Below, piece after piece: positions 38,155-49,691 of a DNA stretch of 64,000 nt. Every line of letters begins with the position of its first letter. Position 1 is the first letter of the stretch. The notes below the pieces were generated by a model. That model searched no databases and was not told where the DNA came from. It worked only from the letters and a program-made list of their open reading frames with translations. A program made the position numbers and the translations under genes. Source of the DNA: Streblospio benedicti (Eukaryota > Annelida > Polychaeta > Spionida > Spionidae); the NCBI GenBank assembly GCA_019095985.1, contig CM032669.1:39675698-39739697 (forward strand), read 5' to 3'.

Positions 38155-39290
38155 CATGGAGAGCATTATGTTCCCATTATCATAGACACTAATTTTTCAT
38201 CCCATAGCCTTTGCATATTAGATGCCAAGTGCATTTTCAGTGAACAATGATCTACTTGTGATATACTTATATGAGCTTTAAATATGAGTTAATCCATGTC
38301 TGCGCCATGCCCACAATTTGTACAATGGTGGGTGCTGGACAAAAAGAGTGCTGTACTCATTTCCTACACTTTACTCAATCTATCCCTTTCCTATGTCCAT
38401 GGAAGGCAATATACATAAACACTAACTTTTTTTGGTTGGTAATGTTAGTACCGGTGTGTGCTATCAAGTCATGGGTGTTCTCAGGATGGGAAGAATGCTA
38501 TCAGGACTTGGCGATCGGTGTCAGATTAGGGGCTGAGATTTTTAGGACAAGGGTGGGTGCTATCAGGACGATGGGTGGGAGTGGACGGTGTAGACCAGTG
38601 GTGAAGACCCGAACTACGTAATATGTATTTGTTGGTAATCAGTGGTCTGGGGATGAGGGGATGTTGGCAGGTACTATCAGGAAGTGGGTGGTAGGTGTCA
38701 AGATGCAGACATTGTGCATTGGTCTTTATTTTTGGATTGTTGGTGTCTTGACTTTCTTTCACCATCAACTGTTGTTATATGGTTCTGAAAACCTCTGCCA
38801 ATGAATCATACTTGATGCTTATGTTTGCTGTGTAGTTACTGTATTAACATTATTTATGACTTACTTAAGTAAGAATATTTATAGCCAATGTTAGGGAAAA
38901 ATCACAATGCCTTTGATTTTCACTGGCTATTACAGAGGATGGTCACCCTGCCATGTTTACATAGTCAGATAACTGCCTTTCAATAAATTATGCCGTGGCT
39001 TGATCTTGGATGTTGAGTGTATGGGGGATGCGGTCAGGGTGTTTTCAGGATGGGTGGTGGTGCTGACAGGACGTGGGCAAGTGTCGTCAGGACAAGGGTG
39101 CTTGAAAATAAAATGCCGTAAAAATCATATTTATACACTCACCAAATATGTCTTTTTCTTTGCCCATGGAGGGCATTGTGTTCCCATTTCCATGGACACT
39201 AACATTTCCTCCCTTAGATTTTCATTTTGCATGCCATGTCAATTGATTTCAACAATGATTTAGTTGGGATCTACTTATGCGATTATGTAA
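38155..39290 (+). repeat. ~1-kb spaced direct repeat with degenerate minisatellite
   Basis: The block CCATGGAGAGCATTATGTTC to about 38275 recurs at 39167-39285 as CCATGGAGGGCATTGTGTTC, with shared GACACTAA, TTTTCA, GATCTACTT blocks. A third short echo is at about 38397-38425. Between the copies are degenerate units of GGGTGCTATCAGGACATGGG type (38440-38600, 38660-38710, 39020-39100). Together these look like an eroded tandem array with ~1 kb period or an element with internal repeats. Class unknown. Confidence 0.6.
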
Positions 39291-40828
39291 CTGGAGTGAT
39301 TCAATTTGATTCTCAGCATGCCTCTTTGACCACACGGGTATAAGCTAGTATCTAATAATGCTTTGTCGTGGCACGTCTGTTGTCTCTTCCCTGCCAGTGA
39401 CGTGTAAAATAATTAAGCTAGCAAGGTGCGCGTGATGGGGAATGTAATGCTTCCATATTCACCAAAGTATATAAATTACAAGCAAATGATTCTAAAAGGC
39501 TAAAACCTCTCAATGGCTCGTATGCGATCACATGTTCTATTGACAGAACCCATGGGAAGCATCACACACTCCTCTGTGCACCACCTCTACTGTGTTTTGT
39601 AGACAAATATAAACCTTTGTATGAGATCACAAGACACATCCCACCCCATGATTACACACACAAAGCCATCAGACAAATGGCGAAATTACCAACATCAAAG
39701 GGGCATCCTTTTCAGCACGGGATACGCTAGTTTCCATTGCAAACTCATTATTTGCATTATAACAAGCAGCAATGGCACACCGCAGGGATTGTTTTATGGA
39801 TGACTTTTAAAGCAAAGCCCATGTTTTCTTCTCGGAGCTAGAGAAAGAAAGCTGATAAGTTACCTGCCATGATTGTAGGTTTTCTTTTCCAACAAAAGGA
39901 TCTCTGTTGTTCGCTGGTATCATGAAATGTCAGACCCTTGTGTGTAGCGGGGGTTTCGTGAGTGAATTTGCAGCCACGAATACAAGCCAAAACTTTGTCT
40001 GATGGCTTTTGATTGCTGATTTAGTGATTTACTGGCTACATTGTATGGCTTTGGTGTCACGACATGTCCGGTTCAATGTAGTTTTATTGCACTCAACTCA
40101 TGGACACTCCGGACGTGAGTAATCGTTGTTGGAGGGAGTGTGTGGGCCAAACAAGAGGCGGTCACCAGACATTTTTAGGCAGATTTATAGGGACCGGAGA
40201 CAGCTAGGTTTGTATCTCAGGATTCCACTCACATATCTCATTGATGCATCTGTATTCATTTACATCAATTATTGTTTCTTGTACATTGATGGTGTTATGA
40301 GTATATAGGGAATGGGATTTTGGGTGGGGTGTGTGGAGTAGGGTAGGGGCTATTAATTCAAAATATTCGTACTACTTTTGGAAAATAATTGTGTCACAAC
40401 ATATAAATTGATTATATTCACTCAGCCTGTTACACTTTCAAAGGCAAGGCAATATTAGATGGAGATGCCCCAAGTTCCTTGTTCCTTGGATGGACAATGT
40501 CCAATGCAGTTAACATTTCGCTCGCATCTTTCAACTCTGTCGTACAGCAATGTTAACATGACTGTTCGGGTAGCCCACATAAGTCTTAATCACCCTAATC
40601 ATTTTAGAGCCCCAATGAACAGACGTAGCATCACTGCAATATAGATATTACAGATTCAATAGCTCTATACTATAGAGGGGCAATCAGTGTATGTCGGATC
40701 CAAGTGAGTTTAAGAAATAGGGGCGGGGTGGTGTTGGGGTAGTAGGTCGTGCGTGCAGAGCATGCAGTGTTGTGATAACTTAGTTCACGTTAAATACATC
40801 TATATTACACAAGCCGTGTGATACTGTC
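39291..40828. other. Non-coding stretch
   Basis: No gene recognised on either strand. Confidence 0.5.
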
Positions 40829-40962
40829 ATAGGCAGATCCGGAGGGGCCGGGCGCAGGGGGTGTGTCCCCCCCGGCCCTTTCCCACTAAAATACCTTATT
40901 TTCACAGGGTTAGCTATCGCTCGCGTGAACAACACCCCTTTTCTGAAAACCTGGACGTGCCA
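40829..40962 (+). mobile_element. GGCAGATCCAGG MITE, diverged copy
   Basis: It starts ATAGGCAGATCCGGAGGGGC and ends TTTTCTGAAAACCTGGACGT then GCC, the degraded inverted end. It contains CCCACTAAAATACCTTATTT where the complete copy has a related TATGAAAATGAAATATTTTG block in opposite sense, so it probably lies reversed relative to that copy. Confidence 0.65.
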
Positions 40963-41702
40963 GTGCTTACGTACAATGGATATAGAATCCAGCGTGTATA
41001 ATTGCGATTAAAATTTCATTGAACTCAATATAAAAAAGTGATTTTTATGGCCATTTATTTCACCTGCAATCTGAACTAGGCCCATTACGGTGTCCACGAT
41101 GGATTTTCCATCCCAATGAAATCGTCAATTTTCAAGCTATGATCGTCAAATGCTCCCAGGAAGCACAATAGACACCCCGGAAATCAAACCTGATGTTCCC
41201 CGTCCAAGCACTTCCGGATACAGTCCAGCGCATTGAAGCTTCTGGCATTAACTAGGTAATTGCATGCACTGCATTGCAACGGTCTTTTGATGGTCATCTA
41301 ACCATGGCGCATCCCGGACGTGCACAAGGAAACCACTTATGTACCATCTTCATTATCATCATGTAGACTGTAAAGTAAACACCACCACGCATTTCTCTTC
41401 TTTTGATCGGAAAGGTTAACTGGGAAATTTCCATGTGTGCTAAGCGAGAGATGAATTCAGAAGTCTTACAATACGCCAAAGTGGTGATAAACATAGAATA
41501 TCCTTTTAGTGGACATCAGTAGTTAAATGCTATGTAATTGAATACTTTACGCTATACTGGACTCAGGAGACTATTTTATTGTTTCATATAATGTATACAC
41601 CGTAGTTAACTTCGTAGCTGGGAACTCATGGCAAAGTTACTGTTTTGACCCCATGTGCATGCCACGGACAAGCAAATGAGAATTAGAGATAGTTCACCGT
41701 TT
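40963..41702. other. Non-coding stretch
   Basis: No gene recognised. Confidence 0.5.
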
Positions 41703-42641
41703 CTCCATAGGCAAACCCCGATTTTGGAATAAATTTAGGCCCCGGGTCTAATAGATTTTTAGATCCAGAAAATTAGCATATTGTATCAAGCATTTTATGA
41801 ACCGACTTGAAAAATTTCTCAAAACCACATTTGGTTCGATTATGCTGACTCTGAAATGTTAATATTATTCCTTTTGACCAAAATGAGTTTGTACTTATAT
41901 TGAAAATGTATTTCCTTTTATCTGCAGTAGGTTTTATCAATATAAATCCATAATAAATAATAATATATTGTGTTTTTGCTAAGATTTACCTCCAAAAATG
42001 CTGGAGTTTGAGAGATACGTGTAAATGTAATATGCTGTCACTTGATAATAAAAAACCCAAATGTCATCACATTTAACATAAATGATCATAAATTGCCCCC
42101 GACTATTGTTTTAATCTATGAATAAGTATTTTTTTAAATATATTGGATAATGCCAGTTTTATTTCGATGAGACCTTACATAGCTTTCCCCTACCCCAAAA
42201 TTGCTGTGGTGGTCACATGTAATAATACCTTCAGTACTTTCTTACTATTTCACTTAGAATGATGATATTGACGTATATGGTTAGGCTTTAGTGGTAAAGG
42301 ATTACATTAGTAAAATAAAAATAAGGTTTGTATCAATATGAAGAGTGAAAACATTAAAGATTGCTTCCAAAATAGCTGCCAACTGTAAAATCGATCTTGG
42401 TTTAGTAATACGCCACTGAGAAAAATTTCACATAGGTAGATCTCCATAATAAGTACCTAATTGTTATAATATTTAACATAAATTGTCCTTAAATTTACTT
42501 TTACTCCACATATAAATTCCTAATTGAAATCTAATTGGTTATACCTAGACCGTTCAACCCAAGGTATATGGTCCACAACCACCAAGCAAAGCTCTCCCTG
42601 TCATAGAGAAGAGAAAAAAAGAACCATTGATATGGATACTA

Positions 42642-43871
42642 ATGAAGATGATTTTACCTCCTTACATAGTTGCAGAACAGCGTGAAGGACCATTTCCACT
42701 ACAAACATCAAACTCTTTGATGGAACCAGCTACTAATGCAGCTTCTGTCTCTGTGAGTAAGAATCTTTTGTGGATCATAACCCGGACTCTTTCGAAGGAC
42801 ATTCAGCATGCACCAGGTTTTACTGGATTTAATATATTGACAAGAGATTCCTTGAGTTCAACAGAAAATGAAATTGGATATTTGCCAACCATAAATTCTC
42901 CTGCAACACAGCTTAACACTGTCTTTGAAATTATGCACCGTAGTGAAGCAATACGGACAGAATTGAATCTCCAACACATAGTCATTGTGATGGACCAGGC
43001 CCTGTATGCAAAAGCCATGCAAATAGCATGGGCCAACAAGGAAATTTTTCAGAGAATCGTCATTCGCATGGGTGCTTTTCATACCATTTGTAATACAAAT
43101 TTAGTTGCAGAAGGCTCCACGACAAAAGTTTTTGACGGCAAGAATTATAAAAGAGCTGTATGAGTACACAAAATTATTTATGAGTCTTTGATGAGCATTA
43201 TGTGGTTTGAATTCCAGAAATGGGTTTCAACTGACCAAGCTGAAATGTTGAAAAGTTGCGTGGCAGAAATTTTGTTGTTTAGTGATGATATCAACCAAAT
43301 AAAGTTTGAAGAACTGCTTGACAGTGACAATTTCATTCATGTGCAAGAATTATGGATCAGGTTTACCGATTATCTTCGTGAAGAGAATGGACCACTATCA
43401 TCTTATTGGATGACGTACATTGACTTTGTAGAGAAGATTTTGTTGGCATTAATCAGAGCTGCCCGTGAAGGGGATTGGATGTTGCATCTGTCAGCTCTTC
43501 GCACCCTCATACCATGGACATTTGCATATGATAGAGTCAATTACGCTCGTTTTTTACCAGTGTATTATGCTCAAATGACACAGTTACCAACTGAAGAACC
43601 TGACATACATGCAGCTCTTATGAATGGTTTACATTCTGTTCACAGATCAACGGGTACATTTGCTGGGATACCCGTGGACCAAGCCATTGAAGTTACCGTC
43701 AATAGAGACACACAAACTACGGGAGGTACCACAAGATTCAGTTTGAAGCCAGGGGCTGTAAAAAGATATTACATTAAGAGCAAAGAAGTAGTTTTCTTAG
43801 AAAATTCAGAGGTATGGTGGATGCTAAAGTTAGTAGGACATCTCACCCAGAAATGGGAAAATCAAGAATAA
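42642..43871 (+). pseudogene. Transposon protein, N-terminal region
   Basis: One reading phase is open from the ATG at 42642 to 43871 except for a TGA at 43161-43163, at a position where CGA (Arg) would be expected; the phase is the same on both sides. An ATG at 42632 in another phase starts an acidic 17-residue stretch (MDTNEDDFTSLH), which may be the original start before a frame slip. The region shows MDQALYAKAMQIAW (roughly residues 115-130), GAFHTICN, then SYWMTYIDFVEKILLALIRA, WTFAYDRVNYARFLPVYYA, and GIPVDQAIEVTVNRDTQTTG. I know these strings only from uncharacterised, highly repeated animal proteins; no biochemical function is established to my knowledge. A DDE-like or DNA-binding role is possible but not shown. 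Confidence 0.75.
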
Positions 43872-44239
43872 AAGAGGATGAAGAAAAGGTGCAAAACGTA
43901 ATTAGTTGTTTTGATGAATGGGTGAATCCATTTTTTCAACAAAATGAGCTTGTCAGCATCTCAACAGCCAGGGCTGCACCTGCAGAAGTATGTGAAGATT
44001 TGTCTAAGGCACACCAACTTGGTGAGGAAGCCTATGCTCAGTTCAAGGTAGACAGACTTGAAACAGGTAAAGTGAAATTCGATAGCCGCATGTCCACTTT
44101 GAAGTTAAAAACATTTAGCTCTCTTAGGAAAGAAAAGATTGTCAAAGTAAAAGGTAAAAGAATTTGTTCTAAAAGGCAGGAAAGGCACTTTTGGCAGAAT
44201 CATTTTAGTTGCGCAAGTGAGGAAAGTGAACATGCCTGA
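43814..44239 (+). pseudogene. Transposon protein, middle region
   Basis: The coding phase changes between about 43814 and 43871, where this frame overlaps the previous one. It encodes a charged, helix-prone segment (EEKVQNVISCFDEWVNPF, AAPAEVCEDLSKAHQLGEEA, LKLKTFSSL, IVKVKGKRICSK). Near 44170 the natural continuation moves to another phase. This is a linker between the N-terminal region and the nuclease domain in related repeated proteins. No domain of its own is recognised. Confidence 0.65.
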
Positions 44240-44339
44240 TGTGCTCAAATATCCTTTAGGACCTGTACCCTATGCACTAACAGTGGAAAGGCTCCATATG
44301 CAAGACTGTTAAATCTACACTGGCCAGTGCTTTACAAAG

Positions 44340-45412
44340 AAAGGTCTCCAGTGAAAGCTATCTCCCGGCAAGACGTGCTACAATCATAGATGGAATGTCT
44401 CTTGTTCAGAAGGTCCCGGGAGGCATTGAAACATTTGGTCAAATGGCATCCTGCATTCTCAGCATGGCTATGAAAAGTGGTGGTGACTCCGAACGTATAG
44501 TCATTAGATATAGTGTTTGACACAGACAGAAATTGCTCAATCAAGCATTGTGAAAGGATGCTTCGTGGTGATGACCTCAGCGACAGTCATCATTTACAGA
44601 ACATTAAGGCGTCACAAAAAGTGAGGATGTGGAAAGAATTTTTGAAAAAAGGAACTAACAAAAGTGCCCTGATATTCTTCTTGGCTGAAACATGGAAAGG
44701 TGAAGAATCAAGGTCTAATCTGCATGACAAAGTATTGTATGTGACTTATCTTGACAAGTGTTACAAAATCACAAGAAGGGATTTTATAGAAGTTGCTGAG
44801 TTACAGAGCACACACGAAGAAGCAGACGGAAGACTTATGTTACATGCATTTCATGTTTCTTCCTTTGACAGGCTTCCTGTGGTGATTGTGTCCGAAGATA
44901 CTGATGTACTGGTTTTAGCTCTCTCTGTACATATCACTATAACTGTACCCTTTTATCAGATGTTTGGTAAAAGAACAAAAAAAGTGTATGACATACACAA
45001 GATAGCTCTTTCCATTGGTGAGAATATGTGTAAAACACTTGTCGGACTACATGCTTACACTGGCTGTGATGCAGTCTCCGCATTTTATGGAAAGGGAAAG
45101 GTACAGGCAATGAGTTTGACTATGGATGATCAAGAACTGCAAGCGCTATTCATCTCTGTTGGTTCTTCATGGGAAGTTGAACAAAATCAATTTGACCATC
45201 TAGAGAAATTTACATATAAATTATATGCTAAAACAACAGAAATAGTTGATATCATACATTTCATATGTTCTGTTGTAAAAAGGGTGATGTGGAGTCACAT
45301 CAATTACCCCCTTGCAAATCCGCTTTATGGAAGCATATCCAACGTGCAAATTATCAGGCTGCCATATGGCGCAGGTGTTTGGAAAATTCTCCTGAAATTC
45401 CCAGTCCAATAG
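44340..45412 (+). pseudogene. Transposon protein, FEN1/XPG-like PIN nuclease domain
   Basis: The domain starts with ATIIDGMSLVQKVP (Asp codon 44389-44391). One phase change separates this from the long open frame 44513-45412. That frame holds FDTDRNCSIKHCERM, HEEADGRLMLHAFH, VVIVSEDTDVLVLAL and YTGCDAVSAFYGKGK. The order of acidic residues (IIDG, FDTD, EEAD, EDTD, GCD) parallels the metal-binding carboxylates of FEN1/XPG nucleases, and GCD..FYGKGK sits where those enzymes have G-x-D and the helix-hairpin turn. Predicted role: structure-specific DNA nuclease acting in transposition. The carboxylates look intact, although the copy as a whole is broken. Confidence 0.75.
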
Positions 45413-45513
45413 GCCAACTTGTATGCTCCTGCAAAAGAAAGTGCACTATCACACAGTGTGATTGTTTGGAAAATGGGTTGAAATGTACTCAAATGTGTCG
45501 CCTATCAAACTGA
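45265..45513 (+). pseudogene. Transposon protein, C-terminal CXC cysteine cluster
   Basis: This frame overlaps the end of the nuclease frame in another phase. It encodes FCCKKGDVESHQLPPCKSAL, RANYQAAIWRRCLE, PEIPSPIGQ and then LVCSCKRKCTITQCDCLENG with LKCTQMCRL. The spacing C-x-C-x3-C-x5-C-x-C-x6-C-x3-C is that of a CXC (tesmin/TSO1/MSL2-like) DNA-binding cysteine cluster. In related repeated proteins the same cluster ends the chain. A natural stop follows at 45511-45513. Confidence 0.72.
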
Positions 45514-45855
45514 AAATTGGCAAGAAGATGATTCAAATGAAGGTAGCATTGAGGAATTATGCGAACTGTCTGAAGATGAAGAAGAAGAAATTTAGGAAAC
45601 AATGTTAAGAGTTTGAAAAATCATTTGTTTAAACTTTGTTATGGCATTTGTGTATATGCATGTCATGTAAATGTTTTGTATACTGAGTACAATAACTGTA
45701 GAACAAAAGTTATAAATAATTTGTTCTCTATCATTAGTCTCATGATGTTATCATATTAAAAGATAGTTTGTTTTTGTATTTGTGTTTTATATTTTACATA
45801 TTTGTAAATATTTTAACCTGCATTGCACCTATTTCCTAAACCCAATCTCCATGTT

Positions 45856-45889
45856 CACCCCACCCACCCCACCCCACCCCACCCCACCC
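45856..45889 (+). repeat. (CCCCA)n short tandem repeat
   Basis: About seven units of CACCC/CCCCA type, located in the 3' non-coding part of the transposon. Confidence 0.9.
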
Positions 45890-46586
45890 TCAAAAAATCT
45901 AAATAAACAAGAGTGATGGCTATAAATTGTATTTTATAAATATTTTTACTTATAACATCATTAAATTTATATATAATAGGTTTTATCTTAATACATTGAA
46001 AATAAATTGATTATTGTGCAACTGGTTTTCAAAATCTCAAAATCCGCATTTTTGGGGTAGGGGTACGTTCTGTCAACTTGTGTCATTATATTAAAAAATG
46101 TATTGCATATATTCAAGCAATGAGTTATTTGTATAGGAATGGAGTATTCAAGGTAAATCTATGTGCAATCTGAAGTCATTTAGGCTATTACTTTTCATCT
46201 TATGGTCATCCAAGTGAGAGTGCGTTTCTGAAACTGATAGGATTTTTCGACCGAATGACCACATAATTATGTGATATTTTCATTCTTAGATGAATTATAA
46301 TAATGAAATTTGCATTACACACACACAAATATTTATACAACGTAGAAATATATTAATATTGATGATTAGTATTGATGATCACCTTTTAAATCCATGCAAA
46401 CGATATCTAGTGACGCTTTGGAAAACGCGTTCACCTAAATTGCTAAAATGCTTGATAAAAATATGAAAACCACACGATATGCAACATTATATATCATTTT
46501 GGAGCTCTATGTAATGTTCTTAACCTAAAAATCAGTATGAGACCCGGGGCCTAAATTTATTCCCATTTACCCCTTGCCTCATGGAC

Positions 46587-47879
46587 TAATAGAGTAAAAA
46601 TGTATTGGAAGAATTGTCACAATCTGACCATTGTACATGTCTCCATCTTTCTCTCCATCTTTGCCCTAATAGTTCTCCTCGGTAGTCTTTTCTCCTTCCC
46701 TATCTTTCTTTCCCCATATCTGTATGAGTGTTTCGCCCGCTCCAAATTTGTGTTCCCATCCCAATCTCTGCGTTGTTACGTGTGACAACCAGTGTAAACG
46801 ACTCATTCGAATTCGCGTGCACGTGTATGCTAAAATGTATAGCGTTAGTTACGTGCTGACCAGTCATCTTTTGCATTACTGATACGTGGTCTTATCACAT
46901 AAATCCCATAGACTCTCAGCTCTAAGTACAGAGTGTGAGGTGTCATTTGCATACTTATTATGGCGTGCAGGTGATGGTAATGGTAAACCTTTTTTACGCT
47001 GGCTTTGCTTTTCTGTTTTTTCCCCCGCACAAATCTCAATAAGCTATATAATGTTCACTGAATCCAAACACAATAATAAATAGCAGTTAAGAATCCCTTG
47101 CATTCATTAAAAGTGCGAATTTCTTTAATACTTTTCATTCTAGTATTCTGAAATATTTTATAATAATGATAATAGCGTATCACAGTTTTGTACCAGCATT
47201 TAGTTACTCCATCACACTATTTCACAATGTACAACTTGTATTTTATAACACTGTGGTGCAAATGTTATGAGACATGAAACATTTTGATTGAGACTGATGC
47301 AGTCGGCACATTTGGCCTTGTAAGTGTGCCAATATTCATTTACGTTCTCCCTTTTCTTTATGAGGAATATCAAAGCTAGTTTAAGATCCTTGCATTTTGA
47401 GAGAGTTAACGAGCAGGCCCAGATGCTCTACATTTCTGGGCATATAAGGTATCGCTAGTAATTACCACATCTCAGACATGGATGGAGCTAGATACGTACA
47501 AATGCGTTAAAGAGTTTGAACATAATTTTGCCCCATTTCATGTTTTAGGCTCGTTGATTTTGATCTATAGCATCTCCATGTTTGGAGTTAATTATTGCCA
47601 GTCTTCATTTATGGTATCATTATTTCTCATCTGTGGAATACCCAGGGTTAGCACCTTCTTAATATGATTTTTCGCCCAGTTGAAAAATGGTGATGCACAA
47701 GCACAAGTCGGATATACAGGCAAGTTTTGGAATATAATAGTATTAAATAACAGATAATAATCAGTATCAGTTTAAAATCCAATAATCAATTTTGCTGCTT
47801 GGTTGGAATATTGATTTGTTTTGCTGGCTAAGTGCATTGAATATCATTAAAAATGTCATAAAAGCGCTTCTAGAAAGCA
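46587..47879. other. Non-coding stretch
   Basis: No gene recognised between the transposon's right end and the next MITE. Confidence 0.5.
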
Positions 47880-48025
47880 AAATTTAATTGGCAGAGCGCC
47901 CAAAATCGAATCACTTTGGTGTTGCCTCATATCTCATAGTCGTGTAAAGTTTGAACGAAATCGGTGCAACTGTTAAAACTCTAGCTTGTCCGGAGACATA
48001 CATACATAATTAGTTACATTGTTAC

Positions 48026-48084
<59 letters not shown>

Positions 48085-48139
48085 CAAACGAACGAAACAC
48101 AATGTTTGCTTCAGCAGCTGAGCTGAAGCGACGCAATTA
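47880..48139 (+). mobile_element. TTGCGTC-CTTCAGCAG MITE, copy B with GTTA array
   Basis: It shares AAAATCGAATCACTTTGGTG, GTGTAAAGTTTGAACGAAAT, CTAGCTTGTCCGGAGACATAC and the right end CTGAAGCGACGCAAT with copy A at 20938-21147. A (GTTA)n tract of about 57 bp (48027-48084) sits between the GACATAC block and the right end, enlarging this copy. The left inverted end is not clear. Confidence 0.75.
48027..48084 (+). repeat. (GTTA)n microsatellite
   Basis: About 14 perfect tetranucleotide units within the MITE copy. The sequence just before it (TAGTTACATTGTTACATAG) looks like the seed. Confidence 0.97.
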
Positions 48140-49691
48140 TAATGCCATTAAGAAGGAAGCCTAATACATTTTCATCAATTAGGAAAAAAATTCTCATAGT
48201 CATGATTTTTACATCACTCATTTACAAAAAATAGCCCCACCACATAAACAATTTGATTTTTCAAAAAAAAATTTTTTTAAATATTTTTTGAACAAAAAAT
48301 GTTCAGAAATATTGGCATATCTTTAGGTATATAAATAGAAACAGTCAGCTACATGTCACGTACGTAAATTCTGTGGTTCTATCTTAGATTATTTATCAAC
48401 GTCGCCCCAGCCTTCTTTTTTCATTTTGTGACCTTGTATTCAAGCAATTGATGAAAATTTTCTAACATCCATATTTGAGATTGTGTTTTCTTCTGTCATG
48501 AACGATATAACAATATGTACAAGATTTTACCAAGTTTATGCCATAATCCAATGTTGTCAATCCATTTTCAAAAAGTTGACACAACAAAGATGTTTATGCC
48601 ATTGATTGGATGATAACTGTATCTACCACCTCTCTTTATAAAATGTTAATTCAACAGAAAACTATTTATGCAATTTTTTGAAATCTCCAAATATTATGAA
48701 ATTAATACGCAGTAGTACTTGCTAAAATGCTGAAATAAGGTCCGAGGTACAGTGCAACCTGTCTATGTGTGCACCCTTATATTTAGGAGACCAGTATTGT
48801 ATGGACACATTTCTCTTCTCCAATTACTGCAATGCCACATTAAAACCTCTCTGTTCAGGACATCTGCCTTACATGGACAATTTTCATTTTTTACAAAGGT
48901 ATCCACATGGGATTGGTTCTACTGTATTTCATTGTACTACTTAATGGCTTTAATAATCCCCCCAGACTATTTCACTTGAATAATACAGAAAAACCACAAG
49001 AGTGCAGTGAGGCATTAATAGTCTAATGCGAGGCTACCAACATTTCAATGAATCACATATTGTTTTGTTTGATTATCTGTTGGGTTTGATAATTATCATC
49101 CTCCAATTTTTGTATTGCTCTTTACATACTAAACAAAGTTAAAGATATGTGCTTGTTCCTTGAATCAACTTATCATGATACATATAATTTTATAATATTT
49201 TTTCATCAGTGTGATGTGATGTTTTCTAGAGCCTACCAAAAGTAGTCCGAATCTCCTTCATGAATATTCACACACATAATGAACTACTAATGAGCTGTGG
49301 AAAGGCCATTTTGTAATATCTGTCATAAAAGCTAGAATCATATTTGAAATTACTATTTTTGCATTAAAAGGATATATTAAAAAATTCTAAGGCTGGGGCG
49401 ATTTAAAGAAATATCTCCTCTATACAAGAGATGTGTTTCTATCTAATGACACACTATCAGTGGTTCAGTGTATGTACCTAAACATGTGGTCATTATTTCA
49501 CAAAAAATGCCTTTTAAAAACATTTTAATTTTTTTTTTCACTTCTGAAAAAAACTGAGAAAAATTCTTAAATCATGTTATACCAATGATTATGAAAATCA
49601 TCCATATTAACTAAAAATTAGAAAAGTAACAAAATGTTCTGGGCTTCCCCCTTAAGTAAGATAAGCTTTGGCCAAATGCCAATCAACTTTT
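48140..49691. other. Non-coding AT-rich stretch
   Basis: No gene recognised. Homopolymer A/T tracts occur at about 48260-48290. Confidence 0.5.

Larger units (their letters stand above)
41703..46586 (+). mobile_element. Academ-like DNA transposon, ~4.9 kb, decayed
   Basis: A 24-bp perfect inverted repeat defines the ends: GGAATAAATTTAGGCCCCGG at 41726-41749 and its complement at 46540-46563. Weaker matches continue outward (CCAT and AGGCAA tips at both ends) and inward (GATTTTTAG, TATCAAGCATTTTA, CCCCTACCCCAAAA), suggesting imperfect inverted arms of several hundred bases. Between them, about 42.6-45.5 kb carries a plus-strand coding region for one long protein with a FEN1/XPG-like PIN nuclease domain and a C-terminal CXC cysteine cluster. 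The superfamily call rests on my recollection that Academ transposons carry an XPG-type nuclease; the DNA-level evidence is the inverted ends plus that domain. Several frame breaks show that this copy is inactive. A target duplication was not resolved. Confidence 0.75.

Noticed and set aside
42803-43082. Minus-strand frames inside the transposon
   Set aside because: They are antisense shadows of the transposon protein.
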